Positions 1 through 4,569 of a stretch of DNA of 10,274 nucleotides are shown piece after piece (position 1 is the stretch's first letter; each line of letters starts with the position of its first letter). The translations under genes were made by a program, and so were the position numbers. The stretch is from NCBI GenBank assembly GCA_964584995.1, contig CAZPCA010000093.1, positions 1 through 10,274 on the forward strand, read 5' to 3'. This DNA comes from JAJTFW01 sp964584995 (lineage in GTDB: Bacteria; Bacteroidota; Bacteroidia; AKYH767-A; OLB10). Under the pieces are notes generated by a model. That model saw only the letters and a program-made list of their open reading frames with translations. It was not told the origin of the DNA and searched no databases.

Positions 1-138
1 GTGCTTCGCAGTAACTATGCCAGGGCTTTTTTCCCGTCCGACTCCAGCCGGGATAGCGAAATCAGCGAAAAGGTATTTCCGGAGATTGCCGAGGGAATCT
101 ACCAGGAAGTGGTCGCCGAAATCGGCAATACACACTGA
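1..138 (+). CDS. 3' end of an unrecognised protein gene
   Basis: The first reading frame is open from base 1 and stops at TGA 136-138, giving the last 45 residues of a protein whose start lies outside the window. The tail is hydrophilic, with an aromatic patch (NYARAFFP) followed by an acidic, probably helical segment ending EVVAEIGNTH. Codon choice resembles the downstream genes, which is why I treat it as real coding sequence rather than chance. The initial GTG is only the window edge and is not evidence of a start. I do not recognise the family. There is no membrane segment and no sorting signal in the visible part. No convincing terminator follows the stop. Confidence 0.55.
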   Translation: MLRSNYARAFFPSDSSRDSEISEKVFPEIAEGIYQEVVAEIGNTH

Positions 139-375
139 TTCCGGCGGCAGGATGGTTATACCGGTGTTGTACCGGAGGAGGTGAAAATACATCCGAACGG
201 ACATCCATGGACGTGGCAAACAATGCTCATCCTTCACTATGATTAAAATCCAGACGTAGTTGTTTGGGCGTATGCCATATGAACTAAGAGGCTGAAAATC
301 TACATGTTATTGATGTAAAACGGGTACGCCAACCTGCTTATAAACAATGGCATGTTCATTACGCAGCCCTCGAAA
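139..375. other. Non-coding stretch upstream of the outer-membrane protein gene
   Basis: This is the longest gene-free stretch of the window, about 295 bases up to the next start codon if the promoter is included. It has only very short open frames (for example 11 codons from ATG 207). It contains small imperfect hairpins, such as CCGGT-N5-ACCGG near 161-175 and TACAT-N7-ATGTA near 301-317, neither followed by a T run. AGGAGGTG at 176-183 would be a perfect Shine-Dalgarno match but has no start codon at usable distance. I see no RNA gene, repeat array or mobile-element end here. Confidence 0.5.
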
Positions 376-408
376 TTTGGATATGTAATGTATTTGACCA
401 TACTTTTG
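376..408 (+). promoter_or_regulatory. Bacteroidota-type promoter of the outer-membrane protein gene
   Basis: TTTG at 376-379 and TACTTTTG at 401-408 are separated by 21 bases. This matches the Bacteroidota sigma factor consensus TTTG-N17-23-TAnnTTTG. Transcription would start around 413-416, leaving an A-rich leader of roughly 20 bases before ATG 434, typical of strongly translated genes in this phylum that do not use a Shine-Dalgarno sequence. It is the best promoter match in the window. Confidence 0.7.
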
Positions 409-433
409 CCGGCAACCTTAACTAAAAAAAACA

Positions 434-1189
434 ATGAAAAAGAGCTTACTAATTGTAGCATTGTTTGTCAGTGCAGCTGTATCAGCGCAAGACATGACCT
501 CAAAAAAAGGCACCCCTATCCTTCCTGAAGCAGGAGATTGGAGCATTGGAGTAGGTGCTAATTCTACCCTGGAGTATTTCGGTAACCTGATGAATGGCGA
601 CAACGCCGCCCCCTCTTTTGATTGGGCTAACGATCAGGTGATCACGGGTAAGATGATGAAAGATGCGAATACTGCGTACCGTGCTTATGTTCGTTTAGGT
701 TTCGGTTCTTCCAAAGCTGCTGACCAATCTGTTGATGTAGACGGAGACGGCGCTGCTGACATCGATTCTATTGAAATCAAAAATTCAGGTAACAACATCG
801 CTATCGGTGGTGGTATCCAGAAATACCGCGGCAAAGGCCGTCTGCGTGGTATCTATGGCGCAGAAGCGATGATCATGCTGAGCGGCGCTAAAGAAACATG
901 GGATGGTACTGACGAAGTTTTGGGTGCTATCAGCATCGAAGACAAATCCGGCAGCACTTTCGGTTTGGGCATCCGTGGCTTCATCGGTGCAGAATATTTC
1001 TTCGCTCCGAAGATGTCAGTAGGCGGTGAATTCGGCTGGGGCCTCTCAATGACCAGCACCGGCGAAGGTGAAATTTCTGGTTCAATCGGTGGAGATTCTA
1101 TCGACCCGATCACTACCGGCAAATCTTCTTCTTTCGGTTTTGACACCGACAACTTCAGCGGTAACCTCGTTCTTAACCTGTATTTCTAA
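434..1189 (+). CDS. Secreted outer-membrane beta-barrel protein
   Basis: This is a 251-residue protein exported across the inner membrane and probably inserted in the outer membrane as a small beta-barrel. A signal peptide covers residues 1-18 (MKKSLLIVALFVSAAVSA, cleavage before QD). The mature part is built of alternating glycine/aromatic strands, and the chain ends in NLVLNLYF, a terminal phenylalanine as expected for BAM-inserted barrels. Residues 101-111 (DVDGDGAADID) form an acidic DxDxDG-like loop that could bind calcium. Codons such as GGT, GCT and CGT are favoured more than in the neighbouring genes, which fits high expression together with the strong promoter and terminator flanking it. 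It stands as a single-gene unit. The ligand or function is unknown; a porin-like, adhesion or structural role is equally possible. The ATG start is fixed by the signal peptide. Confidence 0.8.
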   Translation: MKKSLLIVALFVSAAVSAQDMTSKKGTPILPEAGDWSIGVGANSTLEYFGNLMNGDNAAPSFDWANDQVITGKMMKDANTAYRAYVRLGFGSSKAADQSVDVDGDGAADIDSIEIKNSGNNIAIGGGIQKYRGKGRLRGIYGAEAMIMLSGAKETWDGTDEVLGAISIEDKSGSTFGLGIRGFIGAEYFFAPKMSVGGEFGWGLSMTSTGEGEISGSIGGDSIDPITTGKSSSFGFDTDNFSGNLVLNLYF

Positions 1190-1204
1190 GAACTCTTCCG
1201 TTTC

Positions 1205-1241
1205 AGAAAAGGCTGCCTCAACAGGGCAGCCTTTTCTTTTT
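1205..1241 (+). terminator. Intrinsic terminator after the outer-membrane protein gene
   Basis: Bases 1205-1217 pair with 1225-1237 in a 13-base-pair perfect stem whose GC core is GGCTGCC/GGCAGCC. The loop is 7 bases (TCAACAG) and a T-rich tail follows to 1241. The A-rich left arm means the structure could also work on the minus strand. It begins 16 bases after the stop codon and separates the gene from scpA. Confidence 0.88.
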
Positions 1242-1249
1242 AGCTGTAT

Positions 1250-1280
1250 TTTGTAAGGAGCAAAAAATAACGGAACTTTG
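1250..1280 (+). promoter_or_regulatory. Probable promoter of scpA, very close to the start codon
   Basis: TTTG at 1250-1253 and GAACTTTG at 1273-1280 are 19 bases apart, the optimal spacing for the Bacteroidota consensus. The -7 box has one mismatch (G for the first T of TAnnTTTG). The transcript would begin only a few bases before the GTG at 1291, so the message would be nearly leaderless. The position just after the preceding terminator supports a real promoter. Confidence 0.5.
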
Positions 1281-1290
1281 AAGAATCGCC

Positions 1291-2079
1291 GTGTCAGAAA
1301 GCTTCGAAATAAAACTCCCGCAATTTGAAGGTCCGTTCGACCTGCTCCTCTTTTTCATCGAACGGGATGAGCTGGACATCCACGATATTCCCATCGCCCG
1401 GATTACCAACGATTTTTTCGAATACATGCACCAGATGCAATCGATGAACATCGAACTGGCCAGTGAATTCATCCTCGTAGCGGCCACGCTGATGCGAATA
1501 AAAGCAAAGCTGCTGCTACCCCGTTACGAGAAAGACGGAGATGGCAACGAAATCGATCCGCGTCAGGACCTGGTTCGTCAGCTGCTCGACTACAAACAGT
1601 TCAAAGCTGCGGCCGAAGATCTGCGTGCACTCGAAGATGAGCGACTCCAGCGTTTCCAGCGCGGCAACCTGCAACAGGAACTGTCGAAACTGGTGACCAC
1701 TACAGATACCGGATACGCCGGAGAGCTGAATCAACTGACCCTGTATCGCCTCATTGCCACCTTTGAAAAGGTGATGACCCGCTTCGATGACCAGCAAAAC
1801 AAGGTCATCCATACGGTAGTTCAATTCCCCTACACCATCGATACACAGAAGGATCACATTCGCAGTCTGCTTTCCCGTAAACCACAGGCTAATTTTGTAG
1901 AGCTCTTCGAAGCATGCAGCAGCCGTCTACACGCCGTATTCACCTTTTTGGCATTGCTCGAGCTTCTGCAGAACCGTACCCTGCTCATCTTCATGGGAGA
2001 AGGTTTTAATAATTTCGTGATCAGTACCCCCGAAGCGGCGCCCCAAGCCCCGGCCCCTTCAGCAGAGGATGCAAACTGA
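1291..2079 (+). CDS. scpA: Segregation and condensation protein A (ScpA)
   Basis: ScpA is the kleisin subunit of the bacterial SMC-ScpAB condensin. It bridges SMC heads and recruits ScpB for chromosome compaction and segregation in the cytoplasm. The 262-residue length is normal. The family hallmark is near the N-terminus: FEGPFDLLLFFI at residues 12-23, followed by DELDIHDIPIARIT and the helix ASEFILVAATLMRIKAKLLLP at about 57-77. A charged middle section (80-190) leads to the C-terminal winged-helix segment containing FLALLELLQ at 219-227. The last 15 residues are a Pro/Ala-rich tail. GTG 1291 is chosen because it gives the usual short lead into the conserved motif and follows the promoter; an AAGGAG at 1255-1260 is too far upstream to act as its ribosome site. 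The gene overlaps the next one by 11 bases. scpB is not in the window. Confidence 0.93.
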   Translation: MSESFEIKLPQFEGPFDLLLFFIERDELDIHDIPIARITNDFFEYMHQMQSMNIELASEFILVAATLMRIKAKLLLPRYEKDGDGNEIDPRQDLVRQLLDYKQFKAAAEDLRALEDERLQRFQRGNLQQELSKLVTTTDTGYAGELNQLTLYRLIATFEKVMTRFDDQQNKVIHTVVQFPYTIDTQKDHIRSLLSRKPQANFVELFEACSSRLHAVFTFLALLELLQNRTLLIFMGEGFNNFVISTPEAAPQAPAPSAEDAN

Positions 2080-3133
2080 TCCGAAAGAAATCCTGAAGCA
2101 CTTTTCGCCCAAGCGAATCATCTGGCCCGTATTGATAGGTCTCGGTGTGGCAGTATGGTTGTTTCTGAAAGATTTTGATGCCAATGCCTTTAAAGCGGTT
2201 AACTGGACGATGAATTCGACCGGCTGGTTTTTGCTGGCTGTGCTATCGGTGATTGTCCGCGACTGGGCTTATATGGTGAGGATCCGCATACTAACGGAGA
2301 AGCACCTGGACTGGTACCGGTCCTTCATCGTGATCATGCTCTGGGAGTTCAGTTCGGCTCTGGCTCCGGGTATGCTGGGAGGAGGATTTATCTTCGCCAT
2401 TCTCATTCTGAACCGAGAAGGCATGCAGATGGGAAGAAGCATCACCGCCATCCTCAACTCATCCTTTCTTGATGGCATTTTTCTCGCAGTCATGGCGCCC
2501 CTTGTATACTGGCTGGCCGGTAAGGAAGGGTTGTTCTCAGGAGTACACCTCAACACCAGCCTGGGCGACAGTATTTTTTACACCTTTTGGACGGTGTACT
2601 TCCTCATTGTCGCCTACAAACTGTTCGTCGCATATGCGTTGTTTATCAATCCCTACTTCGTCAAGAAAATCCTGATCCGTTTATTTTCCGTTCCACTGCT
2701 AAACCGCTGGAAAACCTCCGCACATACGACGGGCGAACAGCTGGTCATTGCCTCGAACGGACTTCGAAACAAAAGCCGAAAATACTGGTACTGGTGTATC
2801 GGCAGCACCTTCGTTTCCTGGACAGCACGCTATTCGATTGTCAATTGCATCATCCATGCCTTTCAGGGAGAAACACCCTTCGCCGATTTCGTCATTTACG
2901 GCAAGCAGGTCATTATGGGCATCATCATCCTGCTGAGTCCGACTCCGGGCGGCAGCGGTCTCGCAGAATACATGTTCACCGATTTTCTGGGCGAGTTCAT
3001 CTCCAAAGGACTTGCGCCCACCTTGAGTATCCTCTGGAGAATGCTGAGCTATTACCCCTATCTTTTCATCGGAGCCATCATCCTGCCACGCTGGATACGC
3101 GCTCACTTCAAACTGGAAAAACTGAAATTCTGA
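2069..3133 (+). CDS. Flippase-like integral membrane protein (YbhN/UPF0104, LPG-synthase TM family)
   Basis: This 354-residue polytopic membrane protein belongs to the family related to the transmembrane domain of lysylphosphatidylglycerol synthase (YbhN/AglD-like, PF03706). Members are proposed to move lipid-linked substrates across the inner membrane; the substrate here cannot be read from sequence. Visible features are a hydrophobic helix at about 18-34, another at 52-67, the segment EFSSALAPGMLGGG (93-106), paired helices at 132-150 and 170-194, and the signature PTPGGSGLAE at 291-300 followed by a last helix near 328-341. The C-terminus is basic (RWIRAHFKLEKLKF), consistent with a cytoplasmic end. 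The ATG lies inside the end of scpA (11-base overlap), so the two are almost certainly co-transcribed and translationally coupled. The gene ends 26 bases from the convergent dioxygenase gene, with no clear terminator between them. Confidence 0.85.
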   Translation: MQTDPKEILKHFSPKRIIWPVLIGLGVAVWLFLKDFDANAFKAVNWTMNSTGWFLLAVLSVIVRDWAYMVRIRILTEKHLDWYRSFIVIMLWEFSSALAPGMLGGGFIFAILILNREGMQMGRSITAILNSSFLDGIFLAVMAPLVYWLAGKEGLFSGVHLNTSLGDSIFYTFWTVYFLIVAYKLFVAYALFINPYFVKKILIRLFSVPLLNRWKTSAHTTGEQLVIASNGLRNKSRKYWYWCIGSTFVSWTARYSIVNCIIHAFQGETPFADFVIYGKQVIMGIIILLSPTPGGSGLAEYMFTDFLGEFISKGLAPTLSILWRMLSYYPYLFIGAIILPRWIRAHFKLEKLKF

Positions 3134-3159
3134 GAGAAGAAATTCGGATCAGTGAAGCA

Positions 3160-3684
3160 TCAGGCTACCGGCTTCGGAGGCTCCATTACAGCACCACACT
3201 TGCAGGTACGTAATTCCAGGGATGAATAGAATTTATTCATCACCTGCGGCAGCTGGTTTACAATATCCTCCAAAGTGAAGAACTCTTCGTACAGTTTATG
3301 GGCGCATTGCTCACAGAACCACATGCAGGCATCCTTCTCCTGCGGATTCCTGTAGCGCTCAATGACCAATCCGATGGTATTGGGCCCGCGCTGGGGTGAG
3401 TGCGGCACGCATTTCGGCAATAACCACATTTCTCCCTCACGGATATGGATATCCTTCTGAACACCGTTATCGATGATCTTCACCGTGATGTCGCCCTCGA
3501 GTTGATAGAACAACTCTTCCGCTTCCTCCCAGTGATAATCCTTACGGGAATTGGGACCACCCACTACCATGACGATGAAATCGTCGTTGGCCTGGTACAC
3601 CTGTTTGTTGCCCACGGGAGGCTTTAATAAATGCCGGTTTTCATCGATCCATTTCTGGAGATTGAACGGTGCTGTGACAGCCAT
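3160..3684 (-). CDS. 3-hydroxyanthranilate 3,4-dioxygenase
   Basis: This cytoplasmic cupin enzyme opens the ring of 3-hydroxyanthranilate to 2-amino-3-carboxymuconate semialdehyde in the kynurenine branch of tryptophan degradation or de novo NAD synthesis. Starting at ATG 3684 it has 174 residues, the same length as the Cupriavidus metallidurans enzyme. A longer open frame to 3741 adds 19 residues not expected in the family and would run into the divergent promoter region, so I reject it. Family residues are in place: iron ligands H51, E57 and H95, and substrate-binding R47, R99 and E109 (in IERYR). The C-terminal rubredoxin-like second metal site is present as C124/C127 and C161/C163. Its last pair is CxC, where the C. 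metallidurans enzyme has CxxC. TATTTTAG at 3709-3702 on the minus strand is a possible -7 box, but no -33 box fits. The gene is divergent from the SDR gene, with 88 bases between starts. Confidence 0.93.
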   Translation of the reverse strand: MAVTAPFNLQKWIDENRHLLKPPVGNKQVYQANDDFIVMVVGGPNSRKDYHWEEAEELFYQLEGDITVKIIDNGVQKDIHIREGEMWLLPKCVPHSPQRGPNTIGLVIERYRNPQEKDACMWFCEQCAHKLYEEFFTLEDIVNQLPQVMNKFYSSLELRTCKCGAVMEPPKPVA

Positions 3685-3751
3685 GACGCTAAATTTTGAG
3701 GCTAAAATAGGGAGATTATCAAAATAGTATGCAGACAGCATCGGTATGGAT

Positions 3752-3759
3752 TATCTTCG
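3752..3759 (+). promoter_or_regulatory. Possible -7 box of the SDR gene
   Basis: TATCTTCG differs from TAnnTTTG at one position and sits 14-21 bases upstream of the preferred ATG at 3773. No TTTG is found at the right distance upstream, so support is moderate. If real, it excludes the more upstream ATG at 3746, which precedes it. Confidence 0.4.
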
Positions 3760-3772
3760 CAGCACTATGGAT

Positions 3773-4555
3773 ATGAATCTTCAACAGAAGACCGCCTTGG
3801 TATGTGGCAGTACGCAGGGTATAGGCCGTGCTGCCGCGGAAGAGCTGGCATGTATGGGCGCCAATGTCATTCTACTGGCACGGAATGAGGAGAAGCTCAG
3901 AGAGGCTGTAAAATCACTTCCTGCTGAAGCAGGTCAGCAGCACAGCTATCTTGTAGCCGATTACAGTGAGCCCGCTCAGTTGAAAACAAAAGTGGAGAGC
4001 CTGGTACGATCCGGTAAAACCATCCATATTCTCGTTAATAACACGGGTGGTCCTCCCGGCGGACTCATCCTCAACGCCCGCACGGAGGAGTTCACAACAG
4101 CATTCTCCAACCATTTGCTTTGCAATCACATCCTGGCGCAGACTGTGCTGGACGGAATGAAAAAAGAAAAATACGGCCGTATCATCAATGTGATCAGCAC
4201 CTCGGTGAAACAACCGCTGAAAGGTCTTGGCGTATCCAATACCGTGCGGGCAGCTGTTGCCAACTGGTCCAAGACCCTGGCGGGAGAAGTGGCCGGCTTC
4301 GGCATCACGGTCAACAATGTATTGCCGGGAGCGACCAGTACGCAACGTCTGCAAAGTATTATCGAAAACAAATCCAGAAACTCCGGCGAATCGGAGAACG
4401 AAATCATTCAGGAAATGGAGAGTGAAATTCCTATGGGCCGCTTTGCCGCCGCCTCAGAAATCGGCTGCGCCATTGCCTTCCTCGCCTCTCCTGCCGCCTC
4501 GTACATCACCGGCATCAACCTGCCCGTTGACGGTGGCCGTACCGCCTGCCTCTGA
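3773..4555 (+). CDS. SDR-fold oxidoreductase-like protein lacking the catalytic Tyr/Lys
   Basis: A 260-residue Rossmann-fold protein of the short-chain dehydrogenase/reductase superfamily, resembling the subgroup annotated as beta-ketoacyl-ACP-reductase-like with an imperfect catalytic tetrad. Counting from ATG 3773, the nucleotide-binding loop is GSTQGIG (12-18), the NNTG motif is at 89-92 followed by GPPGG, and PG in VNNVLPGA precedes the flexible substrate loop. The end INLPVDGGR is typical. The Ser of the catalytic set is present (S142), but where YxxxK should be, 13 residues later, the sequence is SNTVR (155-159): Tyr is replaced by Ser and Lys by Arg. Ordinary SDR chemistry is therefore doubtful. 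I prefer ATG 3773 (MNLQQKTALVCG) to 3746 or 3767, because it gives the usual short N-terminus and follows the -7 box. It is divergent from the dioxygenase, suggesting a related but unproven role. It ends 14 bases from the convergent secreted nuclease gene. Confidence 0.82.
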   Translation: MNLQQKTALVCGSTQGIGRAAAEELACMGANVILLARNEEKLREAVKSLPAEAGQQHSYLVADYSEPAQLKTKVESLVRSGKTIHILVNNTGGPPGGLILNARTEEFTTAFSNHLLCNHILAQTVLDGMKKEKYGRIINVISTSVKQPLKGLGVSNTVRAAVANWSKTLAGEVAGFGITVNNVLPGATSTQRLQSIIENKSRNSGESENEIIQEMESEIPMGRFAAASEIGCAIAFLASPAASYITGINLPVDGGRTACL

Positions 4556-4569
4556 CGTTACACTTTGCA

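Noticed and set aside
176..183. AGGAGGTG, a perfect anti-Shine-Dalgarno match
   Set aside because: No start codon lies at 5-10 bases. The next ATG (207) opens only 11 codons, and Bacteroidota seldom use such sites.
1255..1260. AAGGAG upstream of scpA as a ribosome binding site
   Set aside because: It is about 30 bases from the GTG, too distant, and probably lies upstream of the transcription start.
2587..3213. 208-codon open frame on the plus strand overlapping the flippase-like gene
   Set aside because: It lies in another frame within a gene having clear membrane helices and the PTPGGSGLAE signature. Its translation is rich in Arg, His and Ser with no fold-like pattern.
3685..3741. 19-residue N-terminal extension of the dioxygenase
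   Set aside because: The family starts at the MAVTAPFNLQ equivalent. The extension is hydrophobic/irregular and would occupy the divergent promoter region.
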